Below are positions 26,420 through 35,900 of a stretch of DNA of 64,000 nucleotides, in pieces; positions within the stretch are counted from its first letter, which is position 1, and every line of letters starts with the position of its first letter. The notes below the pieces were generated by a model that saw only the letters and a list, made by a program, of their open reading frames with translations, did not search any database and was not told the DNA's origin. Origin of the DNA: CASFRF01 sp031549345. Its GTDB lineage: Bacteria > Verrucomicrobiota > Lentisphaeria > Victivallales > Victivallaceae. Made by a program: the position numbers and the translations under genes. The stretch is from contig JAVBPY010000007.1 of NCBI GenBank assembly GCA_031549345.1, positions 21,299 to 85,298 on the forward strand, given 5' to 3'.

Positions 26420-28748
26420 TGTTCCGCCCCGCCTCCAGGCGTTCGATGATATCCTCCTGAATCGCCGGAGAGAGGTCGAGGAAATTCACAAACGTGCCGT
26501 GAATCCGCATAATATAGATTCCGCTGGGCACGTAATGCTTGGGATTGGAGAGAATCCGCCGCAGATTGTCCGCGTTGTCCAAATTAAAATACACATAGAA
26601 CGGCGCCTCCGTCCCCTGCTCCGGCGGGCCGAAAAGGGGGCGGATCACCCGGTCGCGCATCCATTTGCCCGCGTCGGCCCCGACCGTTCCCGCGCAGGGG
26701 ATGCCGATGTGCGAAGCATAGCCCCCCGTCATCCGGTGGTAGGGGAGTTTGCGGAGCGACAGGAGCCGTTCCGGGAGTTCGGCGTGCGTCGCCTCCGGCC
26801 GGGGATCGACGCCGTAGCCGAGCATTTCACGCGCCATGCGCCCGTCGGCCGTGGCGCCGACCCAATAACCGTAAAGAAGGTGAGTGCTCGGCGTGGACCA
26901 ATCGGCAAAATACGGCTTTCCGGCGGGATTGCGCAACGCGGAAACGCGGCGGCTCACCGCCTCCACCAGCTTCACCGCCATTGCATCGGAAACGGGGCGG
27001 TTGTTCCCGTATTTTTCCGCCGAGGAAAGCAATTCCTTCAGCGCGCCGTGCCCGGAAAAATTCGCGCACAACGCGCTCCGGAGCGCGGCGGCATCCCACT
27101 TTTTTGTCGCCAAAGCCTTGGGGATTGCCGTCAAAGAATCGGTTACAACGCTCAATCCGTGGATCAGGCAGCCGGAACCGTTGTAGCGCGCGCCGGGATT
27201 GACCGGATCGCGCATGTCGCGGAACGAGTGAAAACTGTCGTGGAGGCTCGACGTCAGCGGCACAGGCTTGCATTGCCCCAAAAGCGCCGTACAGCCGTTC
27301 CCCGCTTCCGCCATACGGGGCAGAAAATAATCCAGATAACGCAGGAATGCCGCCTCGGGGTCGGCGTACACCGTCGACAAATCATTCAACCCCAGGGCCT
27401 TCCAATCCGGAGCAAGACGGCGGCCGGTCAGCGTGGAGCAGCCGTCGTTCAGCGCAAGCTCCAGAATCTTGGCCAGATTCAGCCAGGTGTTGGTGGTGTT
27501 CAAAGAGCTTTTCCCCATCACAAGAGGTTCCTGGCATCCGGCGATGGCGTACTCGGCCGCGTCGGCGGGGGCTACGCCGGAGGCTTCCAGCATGGGCAGC
27601 ATGGAATCATCGTTGAAAAGCGACGGCGTGGAATGCCCCGGCGTAAAGAAAAACCGCCCCAGATCATTGTACAATGTTTCCGGCGTCCCCGCGTGAATCC
27701 GCGCTGAAAGAGCCGGTTGCGGATCGTTGCTGCGGAAAAATGCCTCAAGGATCACCGAGGTCATCGGCGTGGTCTTGTCGTTCCCCTTTTCGTCGCGTCC
27801 GCCGAGGAGAAGATTCTGGGAGATCGCCCAGCCACGGCTTCCGACGATGTAGAACGCCAGAAGATGGCGGAACATCGAAACCGCATCCTCGAACGATTCG
27901 GTCTTATAATACGGATCAAACACGCGGTCGAGGTTGCCGGCCGAGAACGCGTACGGGTTCGGCGCTTGCTCCAGAACCATCAGCTCCCAGAGGAGGATAA
28001 AGCTCTGAAGCGCCTCGCCAAGATTGCGCGCTCCGCGCACCGGTACGCGTTCCAAACGCGCGGCCATGTCCGTCAGCCGCGCGGATTCTTCCACATCAAA
28101 CGTTTTCTCCGCCATCTTCAGCGCGAGCGCGCGGTAACGGTCCGCAAGAATGCCCGCCGCTTCCAGACTCCGCGCCATCGCCATCCCGTATTCCGTGCCG
28201 GACGCGAGGGCGCGTTCGCGCAGGGCCGCCGTACCTTCCGCCAGCAAAGGCCGCATATCGGGAATCGTGTGGCCCGTAACGGGCTCCATGAAGAACGCGA
28301 CCTCGCAGGTATCGTCGGCAAACTTGCCGTAATGCGCGTACAAGCGCCGCGTGTACGCGTCTTCCTCGTAAAACTTACGGACGCGCGCGACGCGCTCTTC
28401 CGTAAGATCGCCTGTAATAACCACATCGCTGTAAATAGCGCACGGATCGCAGTATCCGCCGAAGCTCTCCACGCGGAAAGCCGGATTGATCAATGCATAC
28501 GAAGGGGAAAACGCCACATCCTGCGTTCCGGCGAACACGCTTCCCGGCTGTATTTCCAGCGGAATCGTCCCTGCGAGGCGGCAGAGGAGTTCCGCCTGCC
28601 CGGAGGGGGTTTCCACTTCGATCCCTTCTTTGCGCAAATCGCCGATCAGGGTCATTTTTATTTCCTGGACATAGAACCAGGTGTTGACGACTTCCTGCTT
28701 CCGCTTGTATTCGCGGAGAATTTCCACACCGTCATCCAGATACGACAT
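26412..28748 (-). CDS. Glycyl radical enzyme of unknown substrate
   Basis: 778 aa, a pyruvate-formate-lyase-superfamily enzyme. The radical-bearing glycine is Gly751 in IMRIHGTFVNFLDLSP, 27 residues from the C-terminus as in other members. The catalytic thiyl cysteine is Cys405 in AIAGCQEPLVMGKSS, with the neighbouring Glu of the GCxE signature seen in dehydratase/lyase-type members rather than the Cys-Cys of PFL. The radical loop RIHGTF deviates from the common RVxGYxxxF. It needs an activating radical-SAM enzyme, none of which is in this window. Next to a ManA-like isomerase and a GntR/LacI regulator, a sugar-derived substrate is a reasonable inference. It lies 12 nt after the phosphatase gene. 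Confidence 0.85.
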   Translation of the reverse strand: MSYLDDGVEILREYKRKQEVVNTWFYVQEIKMTLIGDLRKEGIEVETPSGQAELLCRLAGTIPLEIQPGSVFAGTQDVAFSPSYALINPAFRVESFGGYCDPCAIYSDVVITGDLTEERVARVRKFYEEDAYTRRLYAHYGKFADDTCEVAFFMEPVTGHTIPDMRPLLAEGTAALRERALASGTEYGMAMARSLEAAGILADRYRALALKMAEKTFDVEESARLTDMAARLERVPVRGARNLGEALQSFILLWELMVLEQAPNPYAFSAGNLDRVFDPYYKTESFEDAVSMFRHLLAFYIVGSRGWAISQNLLLGGRDEKGNDKTTPMTSVILEAFFRSNDPQPALSARIHAGTPETLYNDLGRFFFTPGHSTPSLFNDDSMLPMLEASGVAPADAAEYAIAGCQEPLVMGKSSLNTTNTWLNLAKILELALNDGCSTLTGRRLAPDWKALGLNDLSTVYADPEAAFLRYLDYFLPRMAEAGNGCTALLGQCKPVPLTSSLHDSFHSFRDMRDPVNPGARYNGSGCLIHGLSVVTDSLTAIPKALATKKWDAAALRSALCANFSGHGALKELLSSAEKYGNNRPVSDAMAVKLVEAVSRRVSALRNPAGKPYFADWSTPSTHLLYGYWVGATADGRMAREMLGYGVDPRPEATHAELPERLLSLRKLPYHRMTGGYASHIGIPCAGTVGADAGKWMRDRVIRPLFGPPEQGTEAPFYVYFNLDNADNLRRILSNPKHYVPSGIYIMRIHGTFVNFLDLSPAIQEDIIERLEAGRNIA

Positions 28749-28760
28749 GCCGCACCTCTT

Positions 28761-29972
28761 TTATTCTTTGTTGACCGGCCGCAGAAGGGGGAGCTTCCAG
28801 AGGCTCGCCATCCGGGTCGGAATTTCCGTGTTGTCAAGGACGCCGGCGAAGTTCTCCGCGCCGGGACCGTAAGCGTAAATATTGACCGGAACCCCCGTGT
28901 GGTTCTTGGATGTGTAGTATACGTGGGGACGGCGCGGATTCTCCGTGTTGGCCATGGTGTAAAGGCCGCCGGTTTCGTGATCGGCGGTGATGACAATGAG
29001 CGTGTCCTTGCGGGCGGCGGCGAAATCGAGCGCGGCCTTGACGGTGAAGTCGACCATCAGCGTCCCCCGGATACTCAAATCCGGGTTGTTGCCGTGCCCG
29101 CCGAAGTCCGACTGGCAGCCTTCAATCATAATGAAGAACCCTTCCGGCTTCTCCGCAAGGCGGCGGAACGCCTCGGCCGCAAGACGCGAAAGGAGGGTTA
29201 CATCCTCCGTCCAATTGCGGATAAAGCCGAAAACCGGCTGCTTCGGCGCACGCTGGAACGCATCGACTCCATCGATTTTCGCGTACCCTTTGGCGGTGAA
29301 TTCAGCGATAAGATCCCGGTTGTCCTTACGCGCCCCTTCCATCTTCTCGGGGAGGAAGTCGGCGATGCCGTCGCCAATGAGAAGATCGTACCTGGAATTC
29401 AGCGCCGCCTCGGCGATATCGGCGGCCTGACTGCGGTGCAAAACGTGCGCCATAAACGCGCCGGGGGTGGCCCCGGTGAGCTTGTCGGAGGTCATGATTC
29501 CGACGGCGCGGCCGGAATCGCGCGCCTCCTCGGCGATGGAGCGCACGGCGATTTTCTGCGGCGTCATGCCGAGCATCCGGTTGTTGGTCTTGTAGCCGCT
29601 GGAAAGGGCGGTCCCGCTGGCGGCGGAGTCGGTTACCGCGTTGTCCGCCGAAACGGTGATCGCCATCCCCGTAACGGGAAACTGTTCCATGACAAGGGTC
29701 TGCGGCTTTCCATGCGCATAGGTCCCGGCGTAGCGGATCGCCCCCTGTCCCATGCCGTCTCCGATAATGTAAATGATGTTGCGCGGGACGCCGTTGCGCG
29801 GCGCGGAACGGAGCGCGGCCGCATCCACCGTTTCAGGCGCCGGACAATCCTGTTTGAGCGCAAATACCGCCGGAGGAACAACCTTGAAGAACGACGGAGC
29901 CTCCGCCGCGCCAACGGCGAAAGCGCCGGATACGGCAAGAACGGCGATCGAATGCTTGCAAAAAGACAACAT
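28761..29972 (-). CDS. Secreted alkaline phosphatase
   Basis: 403 aa. Start at 29972 (MLSFCKHSIAVLAVSGAF signal peptide), chosen over a start 117 nt upstream because GGAAGGGA lies 7 nt before it and a signal peptide begins there. PhoA-type metallophosphatase: IIYIIGDGMGQG (metal Asp), the nucleophile serine in TDSAASGTALSSG, MTSDKLTGATPGAF, IMIEGCQSDFGGHGNN and VITADHETGGLY (metal ligands). Releases phosphate from monoesters outside the cytoplasm. It is the first gene of a long minus-strand run and has a promoter at 30004-30031. Gene symbol left open because the family is large. Confidence 0.93.
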   Translation of the reverse strand: MLSFCKHSIAVLAVSGAFAVGAAEAPSFFKVVPPAVFALKQDCPAPETVDAAALRSAPRNGVPRNIIYIIGDGMGQGAIRYAGTYAHGKPQTLVMEQFPVTGMAITVSADNAVTDSAASGTALSSGYKTNNRMLGMTPQKIAVRSIAEEARDSGRAVGIMTSDKLTGATPGAFMAHVLHRSQAADIAEAALNSRYDLLIGDGIADFLPEKMEGARKDNRDLIAEFTAKGYAKIDGVDAFQRAPKQPVFGFIRNWTEDVTLLSRLAAEAFRRLAEKPEGFFIMIEGCQSDFGGHGNNPDLSIRGTLMVDFTVKAALDFAAARKDTLIVITADHETGGLYTMANTENPRRPHVYYTSKNHTGVPVNIYAYGPGAENFAGVLDNTEIPTRMASLWKLPLLRPVNKE

Positions 29973-30003
29973 AAAAAATCCCTTCCACAGTAATTGGTAT
30001 GAT

Positions 30004-30031
30004 AGTATAATACCACTTTTCCGAAATACAA
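30004..30031 (-). promoter_or_regulatory. Promoter of the phosphatase gene
   Basis: Minus-strand TTGTAT (30026-30031), 16-nt spacer, TATACT (30004-30009), about 32 nt upstream of the start at 29972. It is divergent from the consensus promoter at 30083. Confidence 0.5.
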
Positions 30032-30082
30032 GGGGCCGATTGACCTGCCGGAACTTTTTTTTACATTTCCGGAGAAAAGCAC

Positions 30083-30111
30083 TTGACATTTCAATACAGC
30101 TTCGCTATAAT
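30083..30111 (+). promoter_or_regulatory. Perfect consensus sigma70 promoter of the pseudopilin operon
   Basis: TTGACA (30083-30088), exactly 17 nt, then TATAAT (30106-30111): full matches in both boxes. Such promoters are normally held in check by a repressor, and a perfect inverted repeat overlaps this one (30089-30127). Confidence 0.88.
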
Positions 30112-30127
30112 TATGATTGTATTGAAA
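30089..30127. promoter_or_regulatory. Operator candidate: perfect 10-bp inverted repeat spanning the -10 box
   Basis: TTTCAATACA (30089-30098) and TGTATTGAAA (30118-30127) are exact reverse complements, separated by 19 nt that contain the TATAAT box. Symmetry continues weakly outward (GAC... and ...GTC). The position would block RNA polymerase. The natural candidate binder is the GntR/LacI-type regulator encoded two genes downstream (31051-32133), which is an inference. Confidence 0.75.
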
Positions 30128-30162
30128 GTCGCCGCACACACAACATCGCAAGGAGGATAAAA

Positions 30163-31047
30163 ATGCAACGTCCGCACAATACGCGCCGCTTTACCCTGAT
30201 CGAGCTCCTCGTCGTGATCGCAATCATCGCCATCCTCGCTTCCATGCTCCTCCCCGCACTGAACAAGGCGCGCGAAACGGCCCGCCGCGCCAAATGCCTG
30301 AGCAACGTCAAACAGCTCGCCACCGCCTCGCTGATGTACGCCGGGGACTTCAAGTTCTTCCCCTTCCAGAGCAGCAACGCCACCGGCGCGGTCGCAAGCG
30401 GCACCGATGCGACGCAGCGCGCGGACAATATGCGTTATTTTTATAAAAGCTACGTCGGCGGCTCGCTTGTGGATGTGGGAAGCGGCGTCATGAGCATCCC
30501 CAAAAATGTCTCCGACAAACCCTCCGGAGTCTGGATCTGCCCGGCGGCAAGCAATAAGTTCAGCAATCCGGGACATTATGTCATGGGCGGCGGCTCCGCG
30601 ATCGATTTCGGCGTTGTCCCTGAACGGTTGCAGCGAGCACAGGCAGCGGCCATCACCCGTTATGGACGTATGATCAATGGGACGAGTCCGGCGATCTGGT
30701 GGGACCGCGTCAACTGGAAAACAAGCGCAACCGGCCTGGTGCCCCTCGCGGATTCGGCGCGCCTCGACGCGATCAACCATCCGGACGCAGTCGGCAGCGC
30801 CGTCGCGGGCGGCAACGTCGCATCCGTGGATGGCTCCGCGCGCTGGTTCAACAATTACATGGGGTACGACGCTACCGTCGCCACAATAAAAAACAATGTC
30901 ATGCTCCCGAGTAACAGCGATGCAAACCGTTCCGTGCTTCCCAACAACATCATTTCCCTTACAAAACTCGACACATCCGGAAATGCCAGAGCGACAGCCT
31001 CCTGGCTGACGGGGCCGAACGGACTTTCGCTGGTCAACGCCAACTGA
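30163..31047 (+). CDS. Pseudopilin-like (prepilin N-terminal cleavage) protein 1
   Basis: 294 aa. Starts MQRPHNTRR then the type IV prepilin/type II pseudopilin leader FTLIELLVVIAIIAILASM; cleavage and N-methylation are expected before Phe. The C-terminal globular part has the GGNVASVDGSARW signature of the DUF1559/H-X9-DG family expanded in PVC bacteria, so it probably forms or decorates a cell-surface or secretion apparatus. Cysteines in KCLSNVK and WICPAAS. Strong AAGGAGGA at 30150 fixes the start, 52 nt after the -10 box. It is the first gene of the operon. Confidence 0.92.
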   Translation: MQRPHNTRRFTLIELLVVIAIIAILASMLLPALNKARETARRAKCLSNVKQLATASLMYAGDFKFFPFQSSNATGAVASGTDATQRADNMRYFYKSYVGGSLVDVGSGVMSIPKNVSDKPSGVWICPAASNKFSNPGHYVMGGGSAIDFGVVPERLQRAQAAAITRYGRMINGTSPAIWWDRVNWKTSATGLVPLADSARLDAINHPDAVGSAVAGGNVASVDGSARWFNNYMGYDATVATIKNNVMLPSNSDANRSVLPNNIISLTKLDTSGNARATASWLTGPNGLSLVNAN

Positions 31048-31050
31048 TTT

Positions 31051-32133
31051 ATGATCGAAATCGGAACATGCCCGAGCTCCACGCGGGAATCGGTCAAGCG
31101 TGATGAGTTAATCCGCCGGATTCGCGCGCGCGTGCTGGACGGAACCTACCCACCGGGGGCGCGGCTCCCCGTACGCCTGGAACTCCTGGAGGCGCTGGAA
31201 ACCACACCCATTACCCTCCAGCGCGCCATGCAGATGCTCTTCGACGAAGGGGTGCTCGTTTCCGGCGGGCGACGCGGAACATTTGTAGCGGAAAAACCGC
31301 CGCACCTTGCGCGCTATGCGCTGATCCTCAACGACGCGCCGGACCAGAAAAGCAACAACTTCGCCCGTTCCCTCGCACGGGCGGCGGAGCTTGTGGCGGC
31401 GCGGCGCGGCGTGGAAATTGTCCCCTGCCACGTCCCGGATATAAGCCAGAGCCGCCGGGAACTGGAAAATTTGCATTACCAGGTGCAGAACCACCTTTTT
31501 GCCGGGATCATCTTCTCCAACAACCCCTTTAAGCACCTCGAAACGCCGCTTCTGGATACGCCCGATGTTCCGCGCGTGATGTTCATCAACGCGGACAGCC
31601 GCCAGTTCCCGGAAATCATGCGTGTCGGGAACGATTTCAGCGATCTGCTCAACCGATCCCTCTCGCACATCGCCACGCTCAAACCGCGCGAGTTGGTCGT
31701 GATGCTCCCTCTGGCCAAGCTGATGGATGCCCTGCCCGGGCTTTTGGCGGAGCACGGTTTGAACTGCCGCCCGGAGCACCAACTGTTCCTCTCCAATTCC
31801 CATGCGGACGTTACGCCGCAAATCGTCCGCCTCCTCTGGAGCAAAGACCGCGCCATCCAGCCGGACACCCTCTTCATCGGCGACGACAACATCCTCGCCC
31901 GCGTGACCGAAACACTGGTGGCCCACCTGGGGCCGGAACACGCGCGGCAAATCAAAATCGTCTCCCACATGAACTTCCCGCTCCTGCGGAACTACCCCAT
32001 CCCGATACGGATGTTCGGGTACAACCTGGAGTGGTTTGTCGAGCACGCCCTCGATCTTGTGGACGCCGAACGCACCTGCGGCGTGCGCGGCCCGATGGCC
32101 CTCCTCCCCATCATGGAACACATTACCCCTTAA
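31051..32133 (+). CDS. GntR-type regulator with LacI-like C-terminal sensor
   Basis: 360 aa. The N-terminal winged helix lies at about residues 16-75 (RDELIRRIRARVLDGTYPPG, TTPITLQRAMQMLFDEGVL, GGRRGTFVA), then a LacI-type effector domain (ARYALILNDAP, LFAGIIFSNNP, QPDTLFIGDDN, LPIMEH). It starts 3 nt after the pseudopilin stop without a clear Shine-Dalgarno, so translation may be coupled. Expected to sense a sugar-like ligand and control this operon, most likely through the inverted repeat at 30089; that is inference from position. Confidence 0.85.
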   Translation: MIEIGTCPSSTRESVKRDELIRRIRARVLDGTYPPGARLPVRLELLEALETTPITLQRAMQMLFDEGVLVSGGRRGTFVAEKPPHLARYALILNDAPDQKSNNFARSLARAAELVAARRGVEIVPCHVPDISQSRRELENLHYQVQNHLFAGIIFSNNPFKHLETPLLDTPDVPRVMFINADSRQFPEIMRVGNDFSDLLNRSLSHIATLKPRELVVMLPLAKLMDALPGLLAEHGLNCRPEHQLFLSNSHADVTPQIVRLLWSKDRAIQPDTLFIGDDNILARVTETLVAHLGPEHARQIKIVSHMNFPLLRNYPIPIRMFGYNLEWFVEHALDLVDAERTCGVRGPMALLPIMEHITP

Positions 32134-32140
32134 GGAAAAC

Positions 32141-32959
32141 ATGATGAAAATAAGACGTTTTACGCTGATTGAACTCCTGGTCGTCATCGCGATCATCGCC
32201 ATCCTGGCCTCAATGCTCCTCCCCGCCCTCGGCAAAGCGCGGGAAACGGCGCGGCGGAGCAATTGCCGGAGCAACCTGAAGCAGTTGACCACGGCGACCT
32301 TCATTTATCTTGACGATTTCCGTTATTTGATGCACCAGGGGGCCAACAACAACGGAACCTCGGGCACCTACGCCAACGACAACCACTTCCGCGGATCGAT
32401 CACCTACTTTTACACCCGTTACCTCAGCGGAAAACTGCGCCCCGGCGACCTTTTCCCCACCAACATCATCCACGGCGCGTCCAAGGCTTGGTACTGCCCT
32501 TCCGGGCAACAACCCGGCGGCGCGCTTTCCGTCTACGCCTGGAGCGGCGGCTCCTACGACGATTACCCGAGCCGCCCCGAACTCCTCTACAAAATCCACA
32601 AACGCGCCATTGGCCTCGGCCGCATGAAGGGGCTCCCCCCGGCCCTTTGGTCGGACATCGCCCGCTTCCAGGGAACAACCGCTTCCGAAACAAGCTGGCC
32701 GGAAAAAACCAACCACGTAACCAACGGGATGATGGCGGCCGGCGGAAATGTCGGCAGCGTGGACGGATCCGTCCTCTGGCTCAACCGGGCCGGAAACGCG
32801 GATTCGGAGAATGTGTATTTTTCCAACGGCGGCTCGGACTGGCAGGCGCACTACCATCCGTCGAATATGATCTACTTCAAGGTCAGCACCACAAACGTCT
32901 GGGGCGTCGGAGACACCATTTACATCGGGCGCAACACCCTCTTACGAACCAGCCTCTAA
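32141..32959 (+). CDS. Pseudopilin-like protein 2
   Basis: 272 aa. MMKIRR then FTLIELLVVIAIIAILASM, the prepilin leader, followed by a shorter PVC-type globular domain (SNLKQLTTATFIYLDDFRY, SKAWYCPSG and the GGNVGSVDGSVLWL signature). Two ATGs (32141 and 32144) are possible; TAAGGA lies at the previous stop. It is paralogous to the protein at 30163, with similar length and the same conserved motifs, and they flank the regulator. Likely exported and assembled or anchored like a pseudopilin. Confidence 0.9.
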   Translation: MMKIRRFTLIELLVVIAIIAILASMLLPALGKARETARRSNCRSNLKQLTTATFIYLDDFRYLMHQGANNNGTSGTYANDNHFRGSITYFYTRYLSGKLRPGDLFPTNIIHGASKAWYCPSGQQPGGALSVYAWSGGSYDDYPSRPELLYKIHKRAIGLGRMKGLPPALWSDIARFQGTTASETSWPEKTNHVTNGMMAAGGNVGSVDGSVLWLNRAGNADSENVYFSNGGSDWQAHYHPSNMIYFKVSTTNVWGVGDTIYIGRNTLLRTSL

Positions 32960-32972
32960 CCAAACAGGAAAT

Positions 32973-35900
32973 ATGAAGAAAACTCTACCCGCCTTTTGTT
33001 GTCTGCTGCTCGCCGCTTCGGCGGCGGCGGAGATCCGCCTCTCCGGGCCCCTTTCACCGGAGCTTGCCATGGACGTCGCGGAAAAAGGCGGCGTCTATTC
33101 CGTGCGCCTTACAGGCGAAGCGCCTCACGGAAAAATCCGCATCAAACTCGGCGCGGCGGGCGAAAAAGCACTCTTCCGCACGGCGGAGAAACTCCCGGCG
33201 GAAATAAAAATTCCCATTGCGGAAATCGGCGGAAACGCCCCCTTCCGCCTCGCGTTGGAGGCGGAGTATTTCAATGCGGACGGCACCTTGCGGCAGCGTG
33301 AAATTTTCCGCGCCCCCGCCTTTGGCGATACACTCCCCGCCAACCCCGCGTTGTGGGAAGTTTTTGACATCGCCGCCTACCGCTCCGCCGAGGAAGACCG
33401 GGCCAAGGAAATTGCCTTCACGGTCGAGCAACCCTTCGCCGGAAAACTTTCGGTGGTCATTGAAAAACCGGATGGAACCCGCATCCGCAACCTTGTTTCC
33501 GGCCTGGAATACGCACCCGGGAAACACCGGATCGTCTGGGATGGGCGCAACGAATTCGGTGCGCAGGCCGCCCCCGGAGAGTACCGTTTCCGCGCCGCCG
33601 CGCACCCTGGATTGCGTCCGCAATTTAAAATGCAGTTCGCCAATGGCGACGAAACAATGTTCTCACCCTTCGGCTCCAACCACGGTACCATGAGCGCCAT
33701 GGCGGCCAACAGCAAAAATGTCTTCGCCGCCGCGTCGATCACTGAAGGCGGGCACGCGATCATCATGATGACGCCGGAAGGCAAATTCGTGCGCGGCTTC
33801 CGCCAGCTCTCCGGCTGCGGCATCCAGGAGGTCTTCCTCGCCGCCGACGAAAAAAACCTTTACGTGGTCAACGACGGCCGCTCCTGGAGCGGCAAAACCG
33901 ATCCCCCCGCCATCACGCTCACCGTCTACAACACCGAAGACGGAACACCCGTTACCCTGAAGGGGAAAAAGACGCAGCTTCTCCGCCTCTACGCCGCCCC
34001 GAAGGACTCCAAGGGACTCTCGTTACGCGGCGCGGCGCTGTTGGACGGGAAACTTTTTATCTCCAACGCCCGGACCAACACCATCATGGTCATCGATGCG
34101 GCAACCGGGGAAGAAACGGCGAACTTCCCGCTCCAAAATCCGGGAGTACTCGCAGTACGTGCGGGGAAACTCCTCGCGATATCGGGGAATGAACTCGGGG
34201 AACTGGACGCGCAAAAAGGTTCGTTCCGGGCGCTTTTCACACTCCCTTTCGCTCCGCGCGGCCTCGCCGCCGGGCCGGACGGCCTCTACGCCTCCGGCGC
34301 GGAAGACGAAACGCTCAAAGTCCTCGACAACACGGGGAAAATCAAACGTTCGCTCGGCGTCCCGGGGGGAAATTACGCGGGAAAATGGAACCCCGACCGG
34401 CTGGTTGAAGCCACGGGCGTTGCCTTCGACGCGCAGGGGAAACTCTGGACGGCGGAAAAACGGAGCAACCCCAAACGCCTCGTCCGCATGGACGCTGCGA
34501 CGGGAAAAACCATTTACGAAAAAATCGGTTGTCCGCCTTACGGGAGCCCCGGTGTCGGATTCGATCCTTTGGATGCGAAGCGCTGGATCGGGCACAGTTG
34601 CCTGTGGGAAGTGGATGTGGATAAAAAGACCTCCAAAATTACCAGCGTCCTCCAGAAAACACGGGGACATTTGAACGGCATGATCGCGGAGCCTCTCAAT
34701 TACCGCTTCATCCATCGCGATGGACGGACGTTCGTTTTCGGTTCTAAAAACATCTGCGTCCTCTCGGAGTTAATGCCAGATGGAACGCTCAAGGACCTGG
34801 CGATCCTCGCCGACGTGGTGAACTTCTACCGCGGAATCGGCTACAAGGACGATCCGGCGTTCATCGCCGCGACACAGAAGGTTTTCCCGAAGGGTACGCC
34901 CGAAGGCAAATTCCGCGATCCTTCGTGCAACTACGCAGGCATCCTCTGGATCGATAAAAATGGGAACGGGAAGCTCGACGAAGACGAATTCCAATACACC
35001 CCCGGCAACGGTAAATTCGGTAATTTCAGCTGGGGGCAGACCTACGATTCGCTCGACTTCGTCCTCCCCTACGTGGATGCGCAAGGGAAGCAGTGGGTCG
35101 TCACCTTAAGTCCGGACGGCTTCCTTCCCTCCGGCGCGCCGAACTACTCGGTGGAAAAGGCCATGCAAAACGCCAAGCCCCTTCAATCGGAGCTCCCCCA
35201 GGGGAGCCGCACCATCGCCGACGGCGCGGTTACCGACGGTTCCGGCGGCATCATCATCAACTCCACACCCTACATGATGAACCTTACAAACGACGGAAAA
35301 ATCCGCTGGTTCTATCCCAATAAATGGGTCAATGTCCACGGTTCCCACAATGCACCCCTCCCGCGCCCGGGTGAATTGCAGGGGGTCCTTTTCAGCATCG
35401 GCACAGCGCCATTGGATAAAGAGGGCGGCGTAAGCGTCTTCGCCGGAAACCACGGGCGTTACTTCGTGTTCACCACCGACGGCATTTACCTGGACGAACT
35501 CTTTGACGACTGCCGCGTGGCGGAGGTTGTGGGCCCGTCGCTCATCGGCGGCGAAGCGTTCGGCGGGAACTTCGCCCGCGATGAAAAGACGAAACGCTAT
35601 TACCTTTCCGCCGGATCCAGCGGCTACCGGATCTACACACTGAACGGCCTCGATAAACTCCGGCGGACGCAAGGATCGTTTAAAGTAACCAACGAACAGC
35701 TCGCCGCCGCCGCGCGTGTGAGCGCGGCGCAGGATGCGGAGAGCGCGCAACCAAAAGAAGCGCTCTTCCGTTTGGTTACGGGCAAGCCGAACATCGGCGG
35801 CCTCCCCACCGCCGCCGACTGGTCGCTCACCAACGAATGGCCGGTCCGCGTCAAGGCGGGGTACGACAATACGAACCTCTACCTGGAATACTACACGGCG

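Noticed and set aside
27717..29993. Plus-strand 758-aa reading frame
   Set aside because: Shadow of the glycyl radical enzyme and phosphatase genes, which carry clear catalytic motifs.
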